Shown here one piece after another: positions 41,511 to 49,856 of a stretch of DNA of 64,000 nucleotides (position 1 is the stretch's first letter; the number at the start of each line of letters is the position of its first letter). Where the stretch lies: NCBI RefSeq assembly GCF_041358175.1, contig NZ_JBGKBE010000002.1, forward strand, positions 62,001 to 126,000. Direction: 5' to 3'. A program made the translations under genes and the position numbers. The notes beneath the pieces are model-generated. The model worked only from the letters and a program-made list of their open reading frames with translations, did no database searches and was not told the DNA's origin. The DNA comes from Muriicola sp041358175 (GTDB lineage Bacteria > Bacteroidota > Bacteroidia > Flavobacteriales > Flavobacteriaceae).

Positions 41511-42191
41511 ATGGAAATTACCTTCCTGGGACATGCCTCCCTCTCCGTGAAATTTGATTCGCATACTCTTTTAGTTGACCCTTTTATCACCGGGAATCCT
41601 ATGGTAAAAGACGCTATAAAATTAAAAGACCTCAAACCTGATTTTATACTCTTAACGCACGCCCATCAGGACCATGTACTCGACGTGGAGGAAATTGCAA
41701 GTGGCACCAATTGCAAGATCATCAGCAATTATGAAATTGCCATGTACTTCCAGGAGAAGGGATTTGAGGTCCACCCTATGAACCACGGGGGCAGTTGGTC
41801 ATTTCCATTCGGGAAGCTGAAATATGTGCAGGCAGTACATACCTCTTCCTTCGCAGACGGCACCTATGGCGGGCAACCCGGGGGATTTGTTTTAAGTGCT
41901 GCAGGCAAGAACATCTATATCGCTGGTGACACCGCACTGACCATGGATATGAAACTCATTCCAAAACAGTTTGTATTAGACCTCGCCATTCTTCCGATAG
42001 GAGATAATTTCACCATGGGTATTGAAGATGCGGTTCATGCATCAGATTTTGTCGAATGTAGTAAAGTACTGGGCTACCACTATGACACTTTCGGATATAT
42101 TGAAATAGACCATAAACTTGCCAAAGAAACATTTAAAAAGGCAGGGAAGGAATTGCACTTGTTGGGGATAGGGGAATCGATGACTATTTGA
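41511..42191 (+). CDS. UPF0173 metal-dependent hydrolase
   Basis: A 226-residue metallo-beta-lactamase-fold protein of the UPF0173 group. It begins MEITFLGHASLSV, and the metal motif is THAHQDHVLD, with more ligands in AVHTSSFADG, IYIAGDTALTMDM and the final YIEIDH. No signal peptide, so it is cytoplasmic. Substrate unknown. It starts 23 bases after the kinase stop. In Flavobacteriia this family often lies between men genes, as here before menC. Confidence 0.92.
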   Translation: MEITFLGHASLSVKFDSHTLLVDPFITGNPMVKDAIKLKDLKPDFILLTHAHQDHVLDVEEIASGTNCKIISNYEIAMYFQEKGFEVHPMNHGGSWSFPFGKLKYVQAVHTSSFADGTYGGQPGGFVLSAAGKNIYIAGDTALTMDMKLIPKQFVLDLAILPIGDNFTMGIEDAVHASDFVECSKVLGYHYDTFGYIEIDHKLAKETFKKAGKELHLLGIGESMTI

Positions 42192-42255
42192 TACTTGCAT
42201 AAGTTTTGCTGATAAAAAGTTTTTATCCCGGGATTTCTCTCAGCTGTATATTGAA

Positions 42256-42288
42256 TTGGGTCTGGAAGACAATTTATGGCTAAATTTG
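42256..42288 (+). promoter_or_regulatory. Promoter of menC with very short leader
   Basis: TTG (42256-42258), a 22-base spacer, then TAAATTTG (42281-42288), an exact core. The menC ATG at 42301 begins 12 bases after it, so the leader is about 6-8 bases. Confidence 0.6.
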
Positions 42289-42300
42289 CAGTAACTTCCT

Positions 42301-43353
42301 ATGAAAGCCTCCTTCAGAAAACATATACTCAATTTTATAAGACCCGGCGGAACATCCCGTGGGGTATTAAACGAAAAAGAGACCTGGTACCTCATATTGC
42401 AAGAGGGTGAGAGAACTGGGATTGGGGAATGCGCCATGTTCAGGGGACTGAGTTATGACGATGTTCCCGGGTATGAAGAAAAACTACAATGGGTCTGTTC
42501 AAATATCAATATAGGCCAGGATGAGTTAAGCAAGGCTTTGACAGAGTTTCCCAGTATACAATTTGGACTGGAACAGGCATTCAGATCACTACAGGCTACA
42601 GATCCATTTTCTCTATTCCCATCAGATTTTACAGAGGGAAAAGAATCTATTGCGATCAATGGACTAATCTGGATGGGGGACAGAAAGTTTATGGAGGAAC
42701 AGCTTAGCGAACGGTTAAAAGCCGGATTTACATGTCTGAAACTTAAAATAGGGGCGATTGATTTCGAAGCCGAAATTGATATTCTCAAAGGGATACGAGA
42801 TCTTTATACTGCCAAAGAAATAGAAATCAGAGTGGATGCCAACGGCGCTTTTGAAAAAAAAGATGCCTATAAAAAACTCGAACAACTCGCTACCCTCGAC
42901 ATCCATTCCATAGAACAACCCGTAAAGGCCGGACAGACGGGACTGATGAAGGAGTTATGTGCTGAAGGAATTATGGATATTGCCCTGGATGAAGAACTGA
43001 TTGGTGTCTTGAGTGAAACAAAGAAGAAAGAATTACTACAAATAATAAAGCCTGATTATATTATCTTAAAGCCAAGCCTGGTTGGAGGATTTCATGGTAG
43101 CCGGGAATGGATTACCTTCGCTGAGGAAATGGGGATAGGCTGGTGGGTGACCAGTGCCCTGGAAAGTAATATAGGTCTCAATGCCATCGCCCAATGGACC
43201 GCTACACTGCAAAACCCACTCCCCCAGGGACTGGGCACAGGTAGTTTGTTTTCCAATAATATTGAAAGTCCGCTGGAAGTATATCAGGGGCAACTCTGTT
43301 ATCGCAAAGAAAAAATCTGGTCAACTAATTTAATTCAGGAAGCATGTACATAG
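42301..43353 (+). CDS. menC: o-succinylbenzoate synthase
   Basis: A 350-residue enolase-superfamily enzyme. The N-terminal capping domain is followed by the barrel with the catalytic lysines in CLKLKIG, metal ligands in IRVDANGAF, the Glu of SIEQPV and Asp of ALDEEL, then YIILKPSLVGG. It dehydrates SHCHC to o-succinylbenzoate in menaquinone synthesis. It overlaps the CPBP protease gene by 10 bases. menC, CPBP and menE thus form a tight unit. Confidence 0.93.
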   Translation: MKASFRKHILNFIRPGGTSRGVLNEKETWYLILQEGERTGIGECAMFRGLSYDDVPGYEEKLQWVCSNINIGQDELSKALTEFPSIQFGLEQAFRSLQATDPFSLFPSDFTEGKESIAINGLIWMGDRKFMEEQLSERLKAGFTCLKLKIGAIDFEAEIDILKGIRDLYTAKEIEIRVDANGAFEKKDAYKKLEQLATLDIHSIEQPVKAGQTGLMKELCAEGIMDIALDEELIGVLSETKKKELLQIIKPDYIILKPSLVGGFHGSREWITFAEEMGIGWWVTSALESNIGLNAIAQWTATLQNPLPQGLGTGSLFSNNIESPLEVYQGQLCYRKEKIWSTNLIQEACT

Positions 43354-44279
43354 AACAAGGTTATGAAGGAGAATTTAAACACTGGAAGTTTTGGATCCTT
43401 CCCCTGGGCTTTATTGTCCTTATGGTCTTCAATTATATTTCGATGCTGTATTCCCCGGTAAGTGTGGATGTAATGATGGCTGAAATGATAGAAAAACTGG
43501 GATCTAATGTGGTCCTGATTTTACTTCTGTTTCCCCTGGCACTTGGGCTGTTCTTTGTCCTTGGATGGGTAAAGCTTGTACAATCCCAATCGATAAGAGC
43601 CCTAACCACCTCAAGAAAAAAAGTGGATTGGAAAAGAATATGGTTTGCCTTCTTTCTCTGGGGAGGGATCACTGTAGGCCTGACGCTAATTGATGTGGTT
43701 CTTTCTCCTGAAAAATTTAAATTAAATTTTGAACTTATCCCATTTTTAAAACTGGCCCTGATTGCCATTTTACTCATCCCTCTGCAAACCAGTTTTGAGG
43801 AGTATATGTTTCGGGGACATATGATGCAAGGTTTGGGACTGTTGGTACGAAATCGTTGGTTTCCATTATTATTTACTTCCCTGCTCTTCGGGCTGATGCA
43901 CCTGGGGAATCCCGAAGTGGATACCTTAGGCCCGGGGGTAATGATTTTCTATATTGGCACCGGACTCTTCCTGGGTGTCATAACTCTGATGGATGAAGGT
44001 CTTGAACTGGCACTGGGGTTCCACGCCGCCAACAACCTTTTTGGGGCGCTGCTGGTTACGGCAGACTGGACGGCTTTTCAAACGAATTCTATTTACAGGG
44101 ATATTTCTGAACCTGTTTTGGGGTGGGATATTCTTGTTCCTGTATTTGTGATCTTCCCCTTGCTGCTTTATTTCTTTTCAAAGAAATACGGATGGAAGAA
44201 CTGGAAGGAAAGACTCACAGGAAAAGTATACACCAAAGAAGAATTTGAAGAAAACTACTCCCATGCAAAATCAATATAA
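43344..44279 (+). CDS. CPBP-family intramembrane metalloprotease
   Basis: A 311-residue membrane protein with about eight helices. The CPBP (Abi/CAAX-protease-like) motifs are complete: FEEYMFRG (Glu-Glu-x3-Arg), LMHLGNP and FHAANNLFGA near the end. Members cleave within the membrane or process prenylated proteins; the bacterial substrates are mostly unknown. It overlaps menC by 10 bases and the menE ATG lies inside its last codons. Its place among men genes recurs in related bacteria as far as I know. Confidence 0.9.
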   Translation: MYIEQGYEGEFKHWKFWILPLGFIVLMVFNYISMLYSPVSVDVMMAEMIEKLGSNVVLILLLFPLALGLFFVLGWVKLVQSQSIRALTTSRKKVDWKRIWFAFFLWGGITVGLTLIDVVLSPEKFKLNFELIPFLKLALIAILLIPLQTSFEEYMFRGHMMQGLGLLVRNRWFPLLFTSLLFGLMHLGNPEVDTLGPGVMIFYIGTGLFLGVITLMDEGLELALGFHAANNLFGALLVTADWTAFQTNSIYRDISEPVLGWDILVPVFVIFPLLLYFFSKKYGWKNWKERLTGKVYTKEEFEENYSHAKSI

Positions 44280-45354
44280 AGAAACGCATCCCTTATTTAA
44301 ATTTCAGGGTACACATTTCTCTATTCACGAGCTGAACGATGTGGCTTACAGTCTGATCAAAGAAGGGGATAAAGAAGAGCGCTTGATTGGGGATTTTCTG
44401 ATGGACTGGGTTTCACCACATGATTCACTCACCCTGAGAACTTCAGGTTCTACCGGGAAAGCCAAATCCATTCGCGTTACCAAACAGGCCATGATTAACT
44501 CTGCTTTGCGTTCAGCTGACTATTTTGGACTCAAAGCCGGGCAGACAGCATTATTATGTCTTTCGGCCAGCCATATCGCAGCAAAAATGATGTTGGTCCG
44601 CGCAATGGTGATCGGACTTTCATTAGATACTGTAGATCCTTCCTCTTCACCCTTAAACGGCCTGAACAGGAGGTATGACCTGTGTTCCATGGTTCCATTG
44701 CAGCTGGAAAAATCAATTAAGCATCTTTCTTCCATAGATACACTCCTTGTGGGAGGGGCGCCACTCTCCTCCGAATTAAGACTAAAGTTGCAAAAAAGCC
44801 CCTCAAGAATATTTGAAACCTACGGAATGACCGAGACTTGTTCACATATTGCGGTCAGGCCTGTCAACGGAAAGGAAGAAGGGCAAAGTGATCAGATGGC
44901 GATACCATTTGAGACCTTACCCGGACTAACGGTTTCGACCGATAACCGCAATTGCCTGGTGATCAATGCTCCGGATTTAGGGGTTGAATCACTGGTCACT
45001 AACGATCTTGTCAAGCTTATTTCAGAAAAGGAATTTAACTGGTTGGGCCGATGGGATAATATCATAAACTCAGGAGGGGTAAAATTAATTCCTGAAGTGA
45101 TAGAGGCCAAACTTAAACCCCACCTTGAAAATAAATTTGTTGTTTTGGGTAAACCCGATAAGGCACTGGGTGAAAAGCTGATCCTGGCTATTGAAGGCGA
45201 AGGAAATCCGGCGCAAATCCTCAAGCATATTTCAGATGTGAATACCCTCGATAAATTCGAAATACCCAAAGAAATACATTTTATTTCCCGATTTAAAATC
45301 TCAGAGAGTGGAAAATTGGATCGCAGATTCCTCGCAGAACAACTGCAAACTTAA
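44263..45354 (+). CDS. menE: o-succinylbenzoate--CoA ligase
   Basis: About 363 residues from the ATG at 44263 (overlaps the CPBP stop by 17 bases; a TTG at 44245 opens the frame). Adenylate-forming enzyme: P-loop LRTSGSTGKAKSI, motif FETYGMTETCSH, WLGRWDNIINSGGVKL and the hinge/C-terminal lysine ESGKLDR. It is shorter than the 450-residue family members because the N-terminal part is reduced, a trait of Bacteroidota MenE. Its TAA overlaps the stop of the next, convergent gene in TTAA. Confidence 0.92.
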   Translation: MQNQYKETHPLFKFQGTHFSIHELNDVAYSLIKEGDKEERLIGDFLMDWVSPHDSLTLRTSGSTGKAKSIRVTKQAMINSALRSADYFGLKAGQTALLCLSASHIAAKMMLVRAMVIGLSLDTVDPSSSPLNGLNRRYDLCSMVPLQLEKSIKHLSSIDTLLVGGAPLSSELRLKLQKSPSRIFETYGMTETCSHIAVRPVNGKEEGQSDQMAIPFETLPGLTVSTDNRNCLVINAPDLGVESLVTNDLVKLISEKEFNWLGRWDNIINSGGVKLIPEVIEAKLKPHLENKFVVLGKPDKALGEKLILAIEGEGNPAQILKHISDVNTLDKFEIPKEIHFISRFKISESGKLDRRFLAEQLQT

Positions 45355-46106
45355 TTCTGATATACCATCCAGACTTCATTTGCCTTTCCCTTGAGGTAAC
45401 TGGTTATTGACGTTTCTAATCCGGCTGAATAGGAATTCAAAACGGGATCTTTGTTATAGATGGCAGCGTAAAACATAGCGGCAGACAGATAAGATCCTTC
45501 TATACTGGGATGAATACCATCGGCATTGTATAGTGTCACCTCAAAAGTTGAATCATCAGCAATTTCTTTAAATGCCAGGCCAATAGGCACTACAATGCCA
45601 GAGACCAGTGGGGCAGCCTGCTCATAGGTCGCCCTGATATTTGTCAGCATGGCCGGTTCGGCCTCATAGGCCCAGGTCATAAACAGGTAAATTTTCGTCT
45701 TGTTATCGGGCAAGGCAAATTTCATTTCCTGTAAACTTGTAATTGTTTCGGTGGTCTGTTCTGAAGCCACGGTTGAGTTTTCCTGAAATATGACGACATC
45801 CCAATTCTTTTCGTTTAGCTTGGCAAGGGTATTTGCATTTTCAAGGTGATCCTGTATGGAAGCCCCATCCATAGTAATTTTTTCAATTGTCGGACTAAAA
45901 TCTAATCCGGCCTGAGAGGTGAATCCTTTCAAATAATGATCAATGCCGAGATTGTAATTGGTATGACTATTACCTATAAAAAGGACATATTTTGCCTGAA
46001 ATTCGGTCTCAGCACCAGGATTCGGAAGCTTGCTGACTTCAGAAGACTGTGAACATCCCAGAGACAATACAAAAAAGAAAAGGAAGAGGAATGAATACCA
46101 TTTCAT
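45351..46106 (-). CDS. SGNH/GDSL-like lipoprotein, DUF4886-like
   Basis: A 251-residue lipoprotein (signal ending LSLGC). The mature part is like an SGNH hydrolase: FIGNSHTNYN (nucleophile Ser near 44), an Asn-like position in FQENSTVAS and the C-terminal DGIHPSIEGSYL with Asp and His. The expected activity is ester or sugar-acetyl hydrolysis in the periplasm or on the surface. Substrate unknown. Convergent with menE; the two stop codons share bases. Confidence 0.88.
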   Translation of the reverse strand: MKWYSFLFLFFFVLSLGCSQSSEVSKLPNPGAETEFQAKYVLFIGNSHTNYNLGIDHYLKGFTSQAGLDFSPTIEKITMDGASIQDHLENANTLAKLNEKNWDVVIFQENSTVASEQTTETITSLQEMKFALPDNKTKIYLFMTWAYEAEPAMLTNIRATYEQAAPLVSGIVVPIGLAFKEIADDSTFEVTLYNADGIHPSIEGSYLSAAMFYAAIYNKDPVLNSYSAGLETSITSYLKGKANEVWMVYQN

Positions 46107-46181
46107 ACTTAAAGATAAGGTATTTTAGTTTCCTTAAAAAGCCGTATTTTAAACCACTAATTACAAAGTTCAAATCACACT

Positions 46182-47564
46182 ATGATTCTATCTTTTAAGC
46201 GATTTCCTTTTTTATCTTCTACCCAATGTTTGATCATTTGTTTGCTGTGGGTAGCTACTCCGGCTTTTGCCCAGCATATCCTTCCGGAAAAAGACCGTGC
46301 AAGGGTAATAGATGAAATTCTGGCTGAACGATTTAATTCGCTTTTGCCGGAACTTATGGATAAAACAGAGATTGATATGTGGATTCTTATTTCCCGCGAA
46401 TACAATGAGGATCCCGTGCTGCGCACTATGCTTCCTGCCACATGGCTTAATGCGAGACGCAGGACAATTCTCGTTTTTTACAGGGATAAAAAAAGTAACA
46501 CTATTGATAAACTAGCCGTTGCCCGATATAATGTAGGTGAGAATATTGAATCTGCCTGGGATAAGGAAAAAGAACCAGATCAATGGAAACGTCTGATGGA
46601 GATCATCGAAGAAAAGAATCCTGCGAAAATAGGACTAAACTACTCCAGGGATCATAACATCGCCGATGGACTCGATAAAACAGACTACGATGAATTTATG
46701 CAGTACCTGCCATCCCGCTTTAAGAAAAGGGTAACTTCAGCGGAGCAGCTGGCGGTACGATGGATAGAAATCCGAACGGGGAGGGAGATGGTTCTTTTCA
46801 ATCAGTTGGTGAGCATCACCCACGAAATTATTGCTGAAGCCTTTTCAGAAAAGGTGATCACCACAGGGGTCACTACTACTTCAGATGTAGAATGGTGGAT
46901 GCGACAGAAGGTCACCGAAATGGGACTGGAAACCTGGTTTCATCCCACTGTGGACATCCAGCGATCTAATGAAGGACTGGTAAGTCACCTGTATTCTTTT
47001 TCAGGTCGACCTGAAGATATGGTGATTTTGCCCGGCGACCTGTTGCATTGTGATTTCGGTATCACCTATCTCAGGCTGAACACCGATTGCCAGGAATTGG
47101 CATATGTCTTAAAACCGGGCGAAAGGTCGGCTCCGTCATTCCTTGTTGAAGCGCTTAAAAAAGGGAATAGGGTTCAGGACCATTTAACCGAAAGTATGAA
47201 GGAAGGGCTCACGGGCAATGAAATTCTTAGGACTGCCCTCGATAAGGGGAGAAATGAAGGTCTGCGGCCTGCAATTTATACGCATCCATTGGGAGCCTAT
47301 GGCCACTCTGCGGGAACCACTATTGGGATGTGGGATTCCCAGGGAGGAGTAATGAAGGATGATGGAGAAAACTATCCACTTAATCCCAATACGGTATACG
47401 CAATAGAACTGAATTCTACGGTTCATTTGCCGCAATGGGATCGTGATATACGTATTATGCTGGAGGAAGCTGGTTTTTTTGGCCCTGAAGGCTTCAGATA
47501 TGTCAATGGAAGACAAACCGAATTGCTTTTAATCCCGAGGCCTGTGCCTCACCAAGGTGAGTAA
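46182..47564 (+). CDS. Secreted M24-family metallopeptidase
   Basis: A 460-residue protein with a signal peptide (cut near PAFAQH). The N-terminal creatinase-like domain is followed by a pita-bread M24 domain (about 205-450). Metal-ligand regions are LLHCDFGITYLRLNTD, HPLGAYGHSAGT and the end YAIELNSTVHLPQWD. It is like Xaa-Pro aminopeptidases, here exported. Some ligands are in a non-standard context, so activity should be judged with caution. The stop is 1 base before the ATG of the plug-domain gene at 47566. Confidence 0.88.
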   Translation: MILSFKRFPFLSSTQCLIICLLWVATPAFAQHILPEKDRARVIDEILAERFNSLLPELMDKTEIDMWILISREYNEDPVLRTMLPATWLNARRRTILVFYRDKKSNTIDKLAVARYNVGENIESAWDKEKEPDQWKRLMEIIEEKNPAKIGLNYSRDHNIADGLDKTDYDEFMQYLPSRFKKRVTSAEQLAVRWIEIRTGREMVLFNQLVSITHEIIAEAFSEKVITTGVTTTSDVEWWMRQKVTEMGLETWFHPTVDIQRSNEGLVSHLYSFSGRPEDMVILPGDLLHCDFGITYLRLNTDCQELAYVLKPGERSAPSFLVEALKKGNRVQDHLTESMKEGLTGNEILRTALDKGRNEGLRPAIYTHPLGAYGHSAGTTIGMWDSQGGVMKDDGENYPLNPNTVYAIELNSTVHLPQWDRDIRIMLEEAGFFGPEGFRYVNGRQTELLLIPRPVPHQGE

Positions 47565-47565
47565 T

Positions 47566-49779
47566 ATGCGGAAATTATTTTTTTTGATATTCGCGCTTCT
47601 CCTCAGTGGCCCTATACTATGGTCACAAGAAGCCCCAAACCCCAATACTACCATATTCTGGGACACTTCTGTTTCAATGAAAGACAGGAATCTGGAAAAA
47701 GACCTGGAAGTACTCGATAAGGTATTCCAGCGCAGCCCCGATCAGGAGGTTCAACTGTTGCTGTTTAATATCGGGATTGAAGAACGAACGTATCAGATTA
47801 AAGGAGGTAACTGGGAAAGTTTACGCAGCGACCTGGAGGCTGTTCAATACGATGGAGCGACATACTATGCCATACTCAGTGGCCCGGCCAAACACCCCAA
47901 TATCTACTTATTTACCGATGGAAACCGGGGGCTTGATAAGGACACTCCCGATTTGCCTGCTAAAACCTACCTGATCAATAGTTCTCCTAACCGGGATGAG
48001 GAATTTCTCAAAAGGACAGCCCTGATCAACAGGTATCGCTTAATGGATTTTGCCGCGATTTTACCAGAGAATATCGCAAGTTTGAAAACGCCAGTGGGTA
48101 GTAATAAAAAGCTGGTAAAAGGGAAGGTTTATATTGATAACGTTCCTGTACCAGATGTAGTGGTTGCGGTGAAGGGCATGCCCGGAGGTACAAGATCGGT
48201 GGTTGACGGTAGTTTTTCCATTGAAGCTCAACCCGGAGATAGTCTGCTACTCAGCAGCAGGAGCAGAAATACCTATAAAGTGGTGGCCGTGGAAGATACA
48301 GATCAGATGAATGTGTTTCTGGAAGGCAATGTCTTCACCCTCGACGAGGTAACACTGGTGGAAAGAAGACAGGAAGAGGTAGAAGCTGAAGTGGTTACGG
48401 CTTATGGGAAAGAAAATAAAGAGAAAATTGGATATGCGGCACAATCGATAGGCGATGAATCGATAACACCGATACAGACAGATGTTTCTCAGGCAGTATT
48501 AAATAAATTTTCTAATGTAACCCTGAGGAATGACGAAGATTTGAGTAGGGCAACTATGCGATCAAATACTTCCATTTTAGGCAATAATTATGGATTGGTT
48601 GTGATAGATGGGGTGCCGCAAAGACAATCGGATTCTTCCCGCGATGGAGTGCAGCAATTTGCAGAGCGACAAAATAGTCAAACGAGCTTCGACTACGTAA
48701 ATCCAGACAACATTGCGTCGATTACTGTACTGAAAGGATATGCTGCCACCAATAAGTACGGTAGTTTAGGAGCAAATGGTGTTATTCTTATAACAACCAA
48801 GACGGCTATGGCTTCTAAAAAAACAGGAGAACCAACAGACCTGGCAAGGTTAACGGATAATATCTATGACGAGGAGAAGTCGACAGAAATGAGACGATCC
48901 ACCATCAGGAAATCTCTTGAGAAATCGAAATCTGCAGAGGAAGCTTATCGTACGTATCTGGAGATGCGTCCCTCCGCAGAGGATAACATGCAGTTTTTCT
49001 TCGATGCCGCCGATTATTTTAAATCCAGAGACAGCGAGCTGGCGGCTGTGATTACTTCCAGCATACTTGAACTTTTCCCAAAGGATATTAAAACGCTCAG
49101 GGCAGTTTCTATGGTCTTATCGGAAGTAGGGAATAATGAGCAAGTAGCGGCGATCAATGAAGAGATTATAGAAATTGATGAGAAGAATGTTCAGGCATGG
49201 CTCGATCTGGCTGTAGCCCAAAGGAATCTTGGGGAATATCAAAAGTCGTTACAGCAACTACTGGCCTTACAGGGAAATTCAACAACCCCTGATCTTAGTA
49301 TAAAAAGCGTGGGCAAAACGGTGAACAGGGAATTGAAAAATCTCATTTTCAGGCACAAGGAAGATTTAAATACCACCGGGGTTCCTTCAAACTACCTGAA
49401 TAACATAAAATACAATGTTCGTCTGGTTTTCGAGTGGAATGACCCTGAAGCCGAATTTAATCTGCAGTTTGTCAATCCCCAGAAACGCTATTTTAACTGG
49501 GAGCACAACAGCACCTCCGCTTCTGATCGGATGAAGGACGAGATTTTAAATCGTTATTCTTCTGAAGAATTCGAATTCTACGGGGACGGAGTTCAGGGAG
49601 AATGGATCCTCAACGCTACCTACCTCAATCATATCGATCTCACGAATCAGGTTCCCCTGGTATTAAAATGTACCCTTTACCAGAACTTTGGATACCCCGA
49701 TCAGACTTCAGAAGTAATTGTCGTAAGCTTTAACACACCCGGAGAAACCAAACTGTTAAAAACGGTGCAGGTAAATTAA
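47566..49779 (+). CDS. Secreted VWA - regulatory - TonB-plug - TPR protein without barrel
   Basis: About 737 residues from the ATG at 47566 (AAGG eight bases upstream; GTG at 47557 is less likely). After a signal peptide comes a VWA-like domain (about 30-175) with a MIDAS-type DTSVSM and LFTDGN. Then a carboxypeptidase-regulatory beta domain (182-270) and a TonB plug-like domain (about 287-413: SNVTLRND, YGLVVIDGVPQ, SITVLKGYAATNKYGSLGANGVI). TPR-like repeats (440-595) and a C-terminal beta domain (617-737: FEWNDPEAEFNLQFVNP), perhaps DUF2135-like, end it. No beta-barrel follows the plug. It cannot be a normal receptor; a periplasmic or surface scaffold is inferred. Confidence 0.8.
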   Translation: MRKLFFLIFALLLSGPILWSQEAPNPNTTIFWDTSVSMKDRNLEKDLEVLDKVFQRSPDQEVQLLLFNIGIEERTYQIKGGNWESLRSDLEAVQYDGATYYAILSGPAKHPNIYLFTDGNRGLDKDTPDLPAKTYLINSSPNRDEEFLKRTALINRYRLMDFAAILPENIASLKTPVGSNKKLVKGKVYIDNVPVPDVVVAVKGMPGGTRSVVDGSFSIEAQPGDSLLLSSRSRNTYKVVAVEDTDQMNVFLEGNVFTLDEVTLVERRQEEVEAEVVTAYGKENKEKIGYAAQSIGDESITPIQTDVSQAVLNKFSNVTLRNDEDLSRATMRSNTSILGNNYGLVVIDGVPQRQSDSSRDGVQQFAERQNSQTSFDYVNPDNIASITVLKGYAATNKYGSLGANGVILITTKTAMASKKTGEPTDLARLTDNIYDEEKSTEMRRSTIRKSLEKSKSAEEAYRTYLEMRPSAEDNMQFFFDAADYFKSRDSELAAVITSSILELFPKDIKTLRAVSMVLSEVGNNEQVAAINEEIIEIDEKNVQAWLDLAVAQRNLGEYQKSLQQLLALQGNSTTPDLSIKSVGKTVNRELKNLIFRHKEDLNTTGVPSNYLNNIKYNVRLVFEWNDPEAEFNLQFVNPQKRYFNWEHNSTSASDRMKDEILNRYSSEEFEFYGDGVQGEWILNATYLNHIDLTNQVPLVLKCTLYQNFGYPDQTSEVIVVSFNTPGETKLLKTVQVN

Positions 49780-49856
49780 AGGCCAAAATTTCTTAACTTT
49801 AAGGAGGTTGTTATAATATTATACAGTTTAATTGCTTGATTAAAAACACTATAGCT

